From an uncultured Prevotellaceae bacterium (GTDB taxonomy: Bacteria; Bacteroidota; Bacteroidia; Bacteroidales; Bacteroidaceae): 50,364 bases of DNA. Shown here one piece after another: positions 42,706 to 50,282 of the stretch (position 1 is the first letter of the stretch; every line of letters starts with the position of its first letter). Under the pieces are notes generated by a model. That model did not search any database. It was given only the letters and a program-made list of their open reading frames with translations, and was not told where the DNA came from. A program made the position numbers and the translations under genes. Location: contig CAMHEL010000010.1 of NCBI GenBank assembly GCA_946184125.1, positions 1-50,364 on the forward strand. The letters run 5' to 3'.

Positions 42706-44916
42706 TTATCTTGTTAGGTTCTTTTTCACGGTGAGTATGTTCTTTCCGTCGGCACGCTCATAATTGATGGAGTCCATGAGCTCCCGCACGAGCAGGATGC
42801 CGAGACCGCCTATCGGGCGGTCTTCTGCCGACAGCGTGGTGTCGGCTTGAGCGGCCTCTGTGGGATTGAACGGAGCGCCGCTGTCGATGATGACGATTTT
42901 CAGACACTTGCTGTTGGAGAATGCCTGCAGGTGGATGGTGCCTTCAACGCCGGGCGGATAGGCATAGCTGATGATGTTGACCACCGCCTCTTCTATCGCC
43001 AGGCGTATCTTGCGAGTCGTGGCATTGTCAATCTGGAGCTGGCCGGCGACTGATTTGATGAAGTCATGAAGGCTTTTCAGTTCACCGACATCATTCCTCA
43101 TGGTCAGTTCCCCATGCAGGGTGTAGTCGTCGGTTTTGGGCGAATACTTGATGGCGAGCATGGTGAGGTCGTCGCTTTGCTCTTCCTCGCCTGAGAACTG
43201 CCGCACCAGTCGGGTCATCCCTTTGATGATTCCCTGTGGTGATGCTTCTTTTTGAAGATTGAGATACTGCATGACGCGCGACATGCCAAACTGCTTGTGG
43301 AATGTGTCTCTGGCTTCTGTAAGACCGTCGGTATAGAGGAACAGTGTGGAACCCTTGGGAAGGATGGTTTCCTGCATCTCGTATTCGAAGTCGTCAAACA
43401 AGCCTGTGGGAATGTTCGACTTCACCGGAAGAGGAGTGGCGCTTGTGCCGTCGATGACGACAGGGGCATCGTGCCCGGCATTGCAGTAACGCAAACGGCC
43501 TGTGGGGAGGTCGAGCACGCCGATGAAAAGCGTCACAAACATGTTCGTCTTGTTGTTCTGGCACGTCGTCTCGTTGATGGTCCTGACGATATGGGCGGGA
43601 TTGCTCTCGTGTGCCGACACGGCCTTGATGAGCGCTTGGGTCATCGCCATAATCAGCGACGAGGGGATGCCCTTGCCGCTCACGTCGCCTATGCAGAAGA
43701 AGAGCTTCTCGTTGCGCACGAAATAGTTGTAAAGGTCGCCGCCAACCTCCTTTGCGGGCTGCAGCAAGGCGCTCACCGTGACACCGGGGTACTCTTCTGT
43801 CTCCTTGTCTTCCACCAGCATGGCCTTCTGAATCTTTGTCGCTATCTGAAGCTCGTTGTTGATGCGCTGCCTGTCGGCCTTGGCGAGTGAAAGCGTTTGC
43901 TCATTGCGCATGTAGCGGCGGATGAGGAACCCTAATATGCCTATCACAAGCAGCATCAGCAAGAGCATGTTGATGCCCATCCAGTGCAGGTTGCCATACA
44001 CTTCGTGGTCGTAGCACACCACGGCAATCTGCCAAGAGGGCACCCCCCTCATGTTGGCATAGTAGATGCTTGCACCATGGTTGGTGTTGTCGTGGAAGCG
44101 GATGACTTTGCTCCTTCCGCTTTTGCTGTCGCTCCTATGCACTGTGCTGTCGTTAATCATGTTGAAGACCTTTTCCACATCATAACTCTTGACGTGTTCG
44201 TCATTGGGGCTTGAAATCATTTTGCCGTCCTCCGTCAGAAGCAGGATGAACGAAGACGGATAGATGTGGTGGGCGTTCAGCGTGTCGCCAAGCCAGTCGA
44301 GGGAGATGTCGATGCCACTGGCACCGATGAAACGGTCTTGGCTGTCGTGTAAAGGGTAAGAATAGGTGGTCAGTGGAAGGTAAACTCCATCATCAATATA
44401 ATCATAGGGGTCGCTCCAGAAGGGGGCATCCTCCTTTAATATCTTCTTGTATATGGGATTGATGGTGTAATCTTTCAGTGTGTCATCTTGTGCCAAGTCT
44501 TTGACTTTAATCTGTCCATCGACCTTATAGGCGTAGGGCTCGAAAAGGCGGCCCTTTTCAGGATAATAGTTAGGGGCAAAAGCGATGAAACTGCCTTTCA
44601 CCAGTTGGTTGTTAGCGATGATGCGCTTGGTGGCATAGAACATGGAGTCGGCATGACTGATGCTGCGGTGGATATCCCATTGGTGCTCTACCACCAAACT
44701 CTCCATCTGCTTGAGCATGCCACGGATGATGAGGGCTTTTGCCGTCAGTTCGCTCTCCGCACGCTTCCCCAACTCGTCCTCCAACATCTGCTGCGTATAA
44801 AAATATTGCAATGCGGAGAACAATTCCAGTAACAAGAAGGATATCACTATGATGACTCCTCCTTTGTTGTTTGAGAAAAAGTGGTTGATCTTCTTGAAAA
44901 TAGTATTCATATTCAA
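42706..44916 (-). CDS. Cache-SpoIIE phosphatase with RsbW-type kinase domain
   Basis: 736 residues. A membrane helix (about 18-37), an extracytoplasmic double-Cache-like sensor (about 40-300) and a second helix (about 305-325) precede a linker. A SpoIIE/PP2C_SIG domain follows (about 375-600; GDLYNYF, GDVSGKGIPSSLIMAM, LFLYTDGLTEARD, SDDLTMLAIKY). The C-terminus is a GHKL ATPase (about 610-735) with N-box IEEAVVNIISYAY, DSGAPFNP and GGLGILLV. Phosphatase and kinase are therefore in one polypeptide beside a STAS target, so the sensor may set its phosphorylation balance. Start could also be the third residue (also Met). A -7-like TAAATTTG lies upstream at 44969-44976. Confidence 0.93.
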   Translation of the reverse strand: MNMNTIFKKINHFFSNNKGGVIIVISFLLLELFSALQYFYTQQMLEDELGKRAESELTAKALIIRGMLKQMESLVVEHQWDIHRSISHADSMFYATKRIIANNQLVKGSFIAFAPNYYPEKGRLFEPYAYKVDGQIKVKDLAQDDTLKDYTINPIYKKILKEDAPFWSDPYDYIDDGVYLPLTTYSYPLHDSQDRFIGASGIDISLDWLGDTLNAHHIYPSSFILLLTEDGKMISSPNDEHVKSYDVEKVFNMINDSTVHRSDSKSGRSKVIRFHDNTNHGASIYYANMRGVPSWQIAVVCYDHEVYGNLHWMGINMLLLMLLVIGILGFLIRRYMRNEQTLSLAKADRQRINNELQIATKIQKAMLVEDKETEEYPGVTVSALLQPAKEVGGDLYNYFVRNEKLFFCIGDVSGKGIPSSLIMAMTQALIKAVSAHESNPAHIVRTINETTCQNNKTNMFVTLFIGVLDLPTGRLRYCNAGHDAPVVIDGTSATPLPVKSNIPTGLFDDFEYEMQETILPKGSTLFLYTDGLTEARDTFHKQFGMSRVMQYLNLQKEASPQGIIKGMTRLVRQFSGEEEQSDDLTMLAIKYSPKTDDYTLHGELTMRNDVGELKSLHDFIKSVAGQLQIDNATTRKIRLAIEEAVVNIISYAYPPGVEGTIHLQAFSNSKCLKIVIIDSGAPFNPTEAAQADTTLSAEDRPIGGLGILLVRELMDSINYERADGKNILTVKKNLTR

Positions 44917-45094
44917 CCCGTTTGATGTCCTTTGGCTTCCTTTTAGGCAGATTGACCCTAATGGTGTGCAAATTTAGGTAATATTCCCGTATTTCACGCC
45001 TGTCCGTTAGATATTTTCACTTTTTTTGAATACGAAGGCCCTTCTTGTTTTCGTTTTCCGTATGCTGCGGTTTCGCCGCAGCAAAAAACCATGT

Positions 45095-45171
45095 GAGGTT
45101 TGAGGTTTGAGGTTTGCGATTTGAGGTTTGAGGTTTGAGGTTTGCGATTTGAGGTTTGAGGTTTGAGGTTT
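45095..45171. repeat. Heptanucleotide array (GAGGTTT)
   Basis: Eleven perfect tandem 7-bp units, each GAGGTTT or GCGATTT, follow a 28-bp higher-order pattern: three GAGGTTT and one GCGATTT. The array is between divergent genes. Nearby, a perfect hairpin GCTGCGG-TTTCG-CCGCAGC lies at 45064-45082. Confidence 0.92.
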
Positions 45172-45277
45172 GAGGCCACTCGTTCCGTCTGTTGCGATGC
45201 CATCGCAACCAAAACCATGACCGCCCGCCAAGAGCATCCCCATCCTCTCCTTCTCAGTTCCAAAAAAGAGAAAAAGT

Positions 45278-45309
45278 TTTGATAGAAATGATTTTTTTTT
45301 ATACTTTTG
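45278..45309 (+). promoter_or_regulatory. Promoter of the alginate-export-type porin
   Basis: TTTG (45278-45281) and TACTTTTG (45302-45309) are exactly 20 bp apart. The start codon is at 45325, so the leader would be about 10 nt, nearly leaderless. Confidence 0.75.
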
Positions 45310-45324
45310 CAAAAACTTGCAAAT

Positions 45325-46665
45325 ATGAGAAACTCCATTTTAAAATATCTGCTGCTCGAATTGTTGTTGATGGGCTTCTGCCCTTCGAGTGCACAGGAAA
45401 AGAGTGATGAGGAGAAACCCAACCAACTGACAGTCGATGCGCAGTTGATGTCGAGAGGTGAGGTGAAAGAGGGCGGATTGCCCACGTCCTCTGAAGCAAA
45501 AGATGAAGAAAACAGGTCGGCTTATGTCTTCAACCGTGCACGGCTCTCCGTGGGGTTCGAGAGGGAGAAGTTGTCGCTGAAAATCACTGCCCGTCACCAA
45601 GGCGTCTGGGGCGCTGAGGGAGGGGGGACGTTCAATATCTCAGAAGCATGGGCGCAGATGAAAAGCAATAATGGACTGTTCGCACGGATAGGGCGACAAG
45701 AACTCGCCTATGATGATGAACGTATCCTTGGAAGCAACGACTGGGCCATGGCGGCACTCTATCACGACGCCCTGAAAGTGGGATATGAAGGCAAGGGACA
45801 TCAACTGCATGGCATGCTGGCCTACAACCAGAATTCCAAGAATATCAATGGAGGAACATTCTATCAGAATGGCTCCCAACCTTACAAGACCATGCACACG
45901 GCGTGGTATCATTACGACTTTCCGAAAATACCTTTAGGCGTGTCGCTCATATTGATGAACATAGGCATGCAGTATGGCAATCCCGACGACCATACCACAC
46001 TTTATCAGCAACTTGTGGGCGGATATGCAAAATACCATCCAAGGAAATTGACGGTGGAGGCGGCTTATTACCATCAGATGGGAAAAGCCAGCATCGACTA
46101 CTCTTCTATCAAATCAATCCCCATCGATGCCTGGATGGCAAGTTTTAAAACCACATACAACATCTCAAGGCAACTCACTGGCTATGCCGGTTTCGACTAC
46201 CTGAGCGGCGACAAGGAGTTCGTCGTACCCAAACATGGAAACTTAGGGCTGACGCAACATACCAAAATCACGGCCTTCACCTCTATCTTCGGTTCCACAC
46301 ACAAGTTCTATGGAGCCATGGACTTCTTCTATGTCAGTGCCTATTTCGGCACGTTCTCCCCTGGTCTGCAGAATGTCTTTGCCGGTGCCTCTTATGCCCC
46401 CTTCAAGGGATTTTCCTGCAATGCCTCCTACCATTACCTGGCCACAGCAACTCATTTGAAAAATCTGGACTGGACGTTGGGTCATGAGATAGAACTGGGT
46501 GCCTCATACCAGGTGATGAAAGATACCCGCTTGTCGATGGGCTTCTCGTTCATGAAGGGCACGGAGACCATGGAGGCTCTCAAACGAAGCACCGACAGAC
46601 ACAAACTGGTCTGGGGATGGCTCATGCTCAATATCTCACCCCGTGTGTTCTATAGCAAATGGTGA
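45325..46665 (+). CDS. Alginate-export-family outer-membrane porin
   Basis: 446 residues from the ATG at 45325 (MRNSILKYLL); a TTG start earlier would lie inside the -7 promoter box. The signal peptide ends near PSSAQ. The barrel shows the alginate_exp signature around FARIGRQELAYDDERILGSNDW and repeated beta strands; the protein ends ISPRVFYSKW. Family members include AlgE-like and other anion or organic-solute porins, so alginate is not implied as substrate. No linked polysaccharide genes are seen. Confidence 0.85.
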   Translation: MRNSILKYLLLELLLMGFCPSSAQEKSDEEKPNQLTVDAQLMSRGEVKEGGLPTSSEAKDEENRSAYVFNRARLSVGFEREKLSLKITARHQGVWGAEGGGTFNISEAWAQMKSNNGLFARIGRQELAYDDERILGSNDWAMAALYHDALKVGYEGKGHQLHGMLAYNQNSKNINGGTFYQNGSQPYKTMHTAWYHYDFPKIPLGVSLILMNIGMQYGNPDDHTTLYQQLVGGYAKYHPRKLTVEAAYYHQMGKASIDYSSIKSIPIDAWMASFKTTYNISRQLTGYAGFDYLSGDKEFVVPKHGNLGLTQHTKITAFTSIFGSTHKFYGAMDFFYVSAYFGTFSPGLQNVFAGASYAPFKGFSCNASYHYLATATHLKNLDWTLGHEIELGASYQVMKDTRLSMGFSFMKGTETMEALKRSTDRHKLVWGWLMLNISPRVFYSKW

Positions 46666-46759
46666 GGTGGACTGAGAGCAGAATAGTGAAAACCATCATG
46701 GCGGCTTGCTTCTCGATGGAGTGGGGGAGCCGGCGGCATGCTTCCCTCTGAGTGCCCTG

Positions 46760-47632
46760 CTATTCCAGAGGATAAGGGAACGTGTATCTTTCTATTCCGT
46801 TGGCACGGTATTCACCATTGATGAACGACACTCGCCAGGGATGATAGGCTTTCATCAGTGTTGCCATCTCTTCGGCAAGTTGCGGGTTGTCGTTAGGTTT
46901 CAGCACCTTCACCTCGCAATCCACCAAGTGGCCTGTCTCATCGACCTTGGCGCGACGGATGGAGAATACAATGCGCTTTTCATTCGCCAGTTCAGGATAT
47001 CGTTCCACATGCAAGGGGAACATCTCCCTGAGTTGTGTCGGGCGCACTTTCAAAGCCTCTGCTTGCTTGGGCAATGACCTGTGTCCTTGGTCGAAAGAGA
47101 AACCATCCACGACATAGTTGTGAAAGGCTTTCGCACCTGTCACTTTCCCATGGTCGATGCTGATGATTTGCTCCTCTTCGTAGTTCCTTTCGTAGCCCAT
47201 GTGCTCGTAGTAGAGCATCTTTCCGTTGGCCACACGGATGTCGCCTTTGAGCCATTTTGCCACAATCTGATTGCCTTCAAAGTACTTCTTGAACACACGT
47301 TTCAGAGTCTCTGTAGGGATACATTCCGGGCAGGTCTTTTTGTCGGCTGTAGCACGCAGATACTGTATGCTGTCCAAATAGAGCGTACCCTGCCTGATGC
47401 TCCAAAAGGCGGTGAAACCACTCCAGTTGGAGGAAAGTGTGACGTGCTGCTGAGGTAACGCAGCCCTCACCTCGCGCTGGAGTACAGTGTCTCTGCTGAT
47501 GGGTTGGCCCAACAGCGTCCATTGTGTGCCGTCGATATAGATGACGTCGCCATCCTGACCGGTGGCAAAAGCAGCCAAACTCATGAGAATCAGGGCGAAG
47601 GTGAAAATAGTCTTCTTGTTCATATCTTTCAT
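46760..47632 (-). CDS. Secreted protein with TonB-C-like end
   Basis: 290 residues with a signal peptide (about 1-24, ending AFATG). The start at 47632 lies 2 bp after a recurrent leader motif; the Met at 47623 is an alternative. The middle is unassigned and contains a Cys pair (CPEC). The last 80 residues (IRRAKVDETGHLVDCEVKVL, then MKAYHPWRVSFINGEYRANG) resemble the C-terminal domain of TonB-family proteins, weakly. It is the third gene after the ECF sigma factor and TonB-type gene and probably belongs to that regulon or operon. Confidence 0.65.
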   Translation of the reverse strand: MKDMNKKTIFTFALILMSLAAFATGQDGDVIYIDGTQWTLLGQPISRDTVLQREVRAALPQQHVTLSSNWSGFTAFWSIRQGTLYLDSIQYLRATADKKTCPECIPTETLKRVFKKYFEGNQIVAKWLKGDIRVANGKMLYYEHMGYERNYEEEQIISIDHGKVTGAKAFHNYVVDGFSFDQGHRSLPKQAEALKVRPTQLREMFPLHVERYPELANEKRIVFSIRRAKVDETGHLVDCEVKVLKPNDNPQLAEEMATLMKAYHPWRVSFINGEYRANGIERYTFPYPLE

Positions 47633-47634
47633 TG

Positions 47635-47649
47635 TTGATTACCTACTTA
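47635..47649 (-). promoter_or_regulatory. Recurrent three-frame-stop leader motif
   Basis: On the minus strand this reads TAAGTAGGTAATCAA, identical to the minus-strand reading of 8093-8107. It lies just before the start codon at 47632 and after the stop of the upstream TonB-type gene. Stops occur at offsets 0, 4 and 8. Confidence 0.5.
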
Positions 47650-47690
47650 TTATTCATGCTTATTATTCATATCTTGCTTTCCCTCGCCTT

Positions 47691-48623
47691 TCAATGATGG
47701 TGAGTGTTGTCGATTGTAGAGTTTGGAGTTTCAGTAGGCTTGAAATTGAAAGGCAAATTGTATTTCGTGCTAACTGCCTTGCCATATATCTTCTGTGGCG
47801 ACCACCGTGGCATCATGGCAATGACGCGGGCACACTCTTCCTCCAACTGCTGGGCTATCTGCTCTTTCAATTCTGTTTGCCTCACTTCCGGCTCGCGGCT
47901 CAGGAGCAAGGTGTCATATTTTAGAATATGTTTGGCAGCCTTGATATCTGAAATGTATCCCAAACTGTCGATAACGAACTGCATCACTACCTTGCCGCTC
48001 ACACCATAAGCCTGAGCCATTGGGGGGTATCTCAAATTCTGCTTGATAAATTCCTGCAAGGCGCTGTATCCGCCACGGAAAGATGGCTGTTGTGCCACCT
48101 TGCTGAAGACTCTAATGTTTTCTGTCTTGTTGTCCGCAGTGGGTGCTTGCTCTTCTTTCTTGTCGCTCGCTGGAGGAACTGTCTGAGTCAGAAGATGCTC
48201 TGAAGCCTTGTCTACCTCGTTTTTTTGTGCATGGTCCTTATCGGTTTTTGTGGCTGCGTCCTCCACGACACCCTGGGGGGTGCCTAAGGGCTCATGGCTT
48301 TGGCTGTTGCTGGCTGTGACTTCCTGGTCTCCTTCGCCATCGGGGGCAGTCTTTTTTTCTTGCTTTTGGACCTTTGTCTGCTTTTGGACCTTTGTCGTTT
48401 GTGCCAGTTGATTGTCGCTGTCAGTCTGTTGTCCTATATCATTTCCCCAGAGGAAAAAGCCTACCAAGAGGGCGATGGAGGCTGCGATGCCTGCAGTCCA
48501 TCCTATAAAGACTCGTTTTCCCGTCTTTGGCTCTTCCTCGCCGATGACTTCGCGCTCAAATCTTGCCCACTCTTCGTCGACGTCGGGCATGCCTATCTTC
48601 TTGTCAATATCTTCGGTTTTCAT
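47691..48623 (-). CDS. TonB C-terminal domain protein, probable sigma-factor partner
   Basis: 310 residues. A short acidic cytoplasmic segment (1-35; PDVDEEWARFEREV) precedes one membrane helix (about 40-60), a long Gln/Lys/Thr/Glu-rich periplasmic linker (about 60-175) and a TonB C-terminal domain (about 180-295; PSFRGGYSALQEFIKQNLRYP, then GKVVMQFVIDSLGYISDI). It lies downstream of an ECF sigma factor, where an anti-sigma factor is usual. The cytoplasmic segment could bind the sigma factor, but that is inferred. An alternative role is a plain energy transducer. Confidence 0.8.
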   Translation of the reverse strand: MKTEDIDKKIGMPDVDEEWARFEREVIGEEEPKTGKRVFIGWTAGIAASIALLVGFFLWGNDIGQQTDSDNQLAQTTKVQKQTKVQKQEKKTAPDGEGDQEVTASNSQSHEPLGTPQGVVEDAATKTDKDHAQKNEVDKASEHLLTQTVPPASDKKEEQAPTADNKTENIRVFSKVAQQPSFRGGYSALQEFIKQNLRYPPMAQAYGVSGKVVMQFVIDSLGYISDIKAAKHILKYDTLLLSREPEVRQTELKEQIAQQLEEECARVIAMMPRWSPQKIYGKAVSTKYNLPFNFKPTETPNSTIDNTHHH

Positions 48624-48637
48624 CTTTATCTTGCTTT

Positions 48638-48830
48638 AGGTGTGTTCTATTAATTCTGAATTTTTGAGGTGGCATTTCTATACATTACATTTCGGTCGCT
48701 TTTCGCTTTTATTCGGTGCAAGGTGTCAAGCCTCATCGGTCGTGTAGCCCGCTACACTCCCTCTTCAGCTTACACTTTGCCCTCGACTAAAAGTCGAAAA
48801 TCGCCTCGACATAATTAATAGAACCCACCT
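48638..48830. repeat. 18-bp inverted repeats bracketing the sigma/TonB gap
   Basis: AGGTGTGTTCTATTAATT (48638-48655) and AATTAATAGAACCCACCT (48813-48830) are inverted copies with one mismatch. The second encodes the last residues and stop of the sigma factor. Between them are hairpins GTGTAGC/GCTACAC (48742-48757) and CGACT/AGTCG (48784-48796). No gene lies in between. Confidence 0.7.
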
Positions 48831-49309
48831 TTAAGGTACTTCCTGATTTTTGCCAATGAGCGGGTGATGTGCTTGTTGACTGCTGCTGCGCTGATGCCAA
48901 GCACCTTGGCTGTCTCGTTGTAGGTCATGTCCTCCTCATAGTGCAGACTCAGTACGCGCCGGTCTTGCTCCGTCAGATTCTCGTCGATGACCTGCCGCAA
49001 CTGCTGAAGCAGCTCCTTGCGTTCGTCGCTCTCGCTGATGACCATGTCGTGCTGGAGGTCGTGCTCCATCTGCCTTTGCTGTTGCCGTGAGCGCAGCAGA
49101 TGTAGGCATTGGTTACGGGTGGCAGCCAACAGATATCCTCTGGTGCTTTTCTCTGCCACCTGGGGCTTGCCTTTCCACATCTGAGTAAACACCTGGTGTA
49201 CGGCATCCTTTGCATCGTCGGCATTCTCCACCATCGAGAAAGCCATGCGATACATGTGCGGATAATGTTCCTTGAACAGGCGTTCAAACTCTTGTTTGCT
49301 GTAATCCAT
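48815..49309 (-). CDS. ECF-type RNA polymerase sigma factor
   Basis: 164 residues from the ATG at 49309 (MDYSKQEFER). Region 2 is visible in FKEHYPHMYRMAFSMVENADDAKDAVHQVF and region 4 in LTEQDRRVLSLHYEEDMTYNETAKVLGISAAAVNKHITR. The sizes and linker fit the Bacteroidetes ECF families. It should direct RNA polymerase to a regulon, perhaps the envelope genes downstream. The next gene codes for a membrane TonB-type protein, not a FecR. The last codons lie in an inverted repeat. Confidence 0.95.
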   Translation of the reverse strand: MDYSKQEFERLFKEHYPHMYRMAFSMVENADDAKDAVHQVFTQMWKGKPQVAEKSTRGYLLAATRNQCLHLLRSRQQQRQMEHDLQHDMVISESDERKELLQQLRQVIDENLTEQDRRVLSLHYEEDMTYNETAKVLGISAAAVNKHITRSLAKIRKYLKGGFY

Positions 49310-49380
49310 AAATGCTTGTTTGGGATTTTTCAACAATAAGACCCTCATACGGCTTAATCAAATACCCCTTAGATGAAATT

Positions 49381-49496
49381 TTTTTTAATATTGAAAATTT
49401 TTTAATATTGAAAATTTTTTAATATTGAAGATTGAATATTGAAAATTGAAGATTATTAAATATTGAAAATTGAAGATTGAAAATTGAAGAATTGAA
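49381..49496. repeat. AT-rich heptanucleotide-like array (ATTGAAA/ATTGAAG)
   Basis: TTTTTTAATATTGAAAA-type units repeat at the left end, then ATTGAAA and ATTGAAG alternate at 7-bp steps with some slips. The array lies upstream of the ECF sigma gene on the opposite side from its coding region and may contain or replace its promoter. Confidence 0.7.
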
Positions 49497-49594
49497 GCTT
49501 TCGACTTTTATCTTCGGAGTTTGTTCTCTCTATCTTCGTCATTTCAATTGCAAAGATAATATTTTTTGCTTAAAATTGGTTTTTTAAATTCTTT

Positions 49595-50180
49595 GAATCT
49601 CTCAGGGCGACTCAGAACAACTCGGAACATCTCAGGATCCCTCAGAATCTCTCATGAAAATTTTCCTCTGTCTCCTCTGTCCCTCTCAAGAAATAAAAAA
49701 CTCTGTGTTTCTCTGTGTCTCTGTGTCTCTGTGTTGAAAATCTCTGAATCTCTAGGATCTCTCAGAGCATCTCGGAACACCTCAGGATTCCTCAGAATCT
49801 CTCATGAAAATTTCCCTCTGTTCCCTCTGTCCCCCTCAACAATGTTAAAACTCTGTGTTTCTTTGTGTCTCTGTGCCTCTGTGTTGAAAATCTCTGAAAC
49901 TCTTGAATCTCTCAGAGCATCTCAGAGCATCTCAGAGCATCTCGGAACACCTCAGTATCTCTCAGGATCCCTCAGAATCTCTCATGAAAATTTCCCTCTG
50001 TTCCCTCTGTCCCCCTCAACAATGTTAAAACTCTGTGTTTCTTTGTGTCTCTGTGCCTCTGTGTTGAAAATCTCTGAAACTCTCGAATCTCTCAGAGCAT
50101 CTCCAAGCACTTCAGGAACCCTCAAGTATTCCTCGAGGGATCCCTCAGGGACTGTGTCCTCTGTCCCCTCTGTGCCCTCA
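49595..50180. repeat. Long pyrimidine-rich tandem repeat, four degenerate units
   Basis: Units starting with GAATCTCTC-type sequence begin at about 49595, 49745, 49905 and 50085, 150-180 bp apart. Copies 2 and 3 are identical for about 100 bp (49801-49902 and 49981-50083). Sub-repeats of CTCAGAGCAT (10 bp) and CTCTGTGT (8 bp) explain the length differences. No gene is supported here. Confidence 0.85.
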
Positions 50181-50225
50181 ATTCATACAGGAATCCTTAG
50201 CTTTCATACAACGGCAGGTTCTTTA

Positions 50226-50257
50226 TTTGGAATTATAGAAAAGCAGCATTATCTTTG
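50226..50257 (+). promoter_or_regulatory. Promoter of the partial lipoprotein gene
   Basis: TTTG (50226-50229) and TATCTTTG (50250-50257) are exactly 20 bp apart. Transcription would start near 50263, about 20 nt before the start codon. Confidence 0.75.
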
Positions 50258-50282
50258 CATCAAATTTAAAACAAATAATGAT

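Noticed and set aside
45007..45485. Minus-strand frames with a repeated NLKPQTS peptide
   Set aside because: The peptide repeat is a simple consequence of a 7-bp DNA repeat, which reads as a 7-residue period in every frame. The frames also cross the promoter and start of the plus-strand porin gene.
49595..50180. Possible CRISPR array or repetitive surface-protein gene
   Set aside because: Units are 150-180 bp with nested sub-repeats rather than short repeats with spacers, and no long frame is maintained through them.
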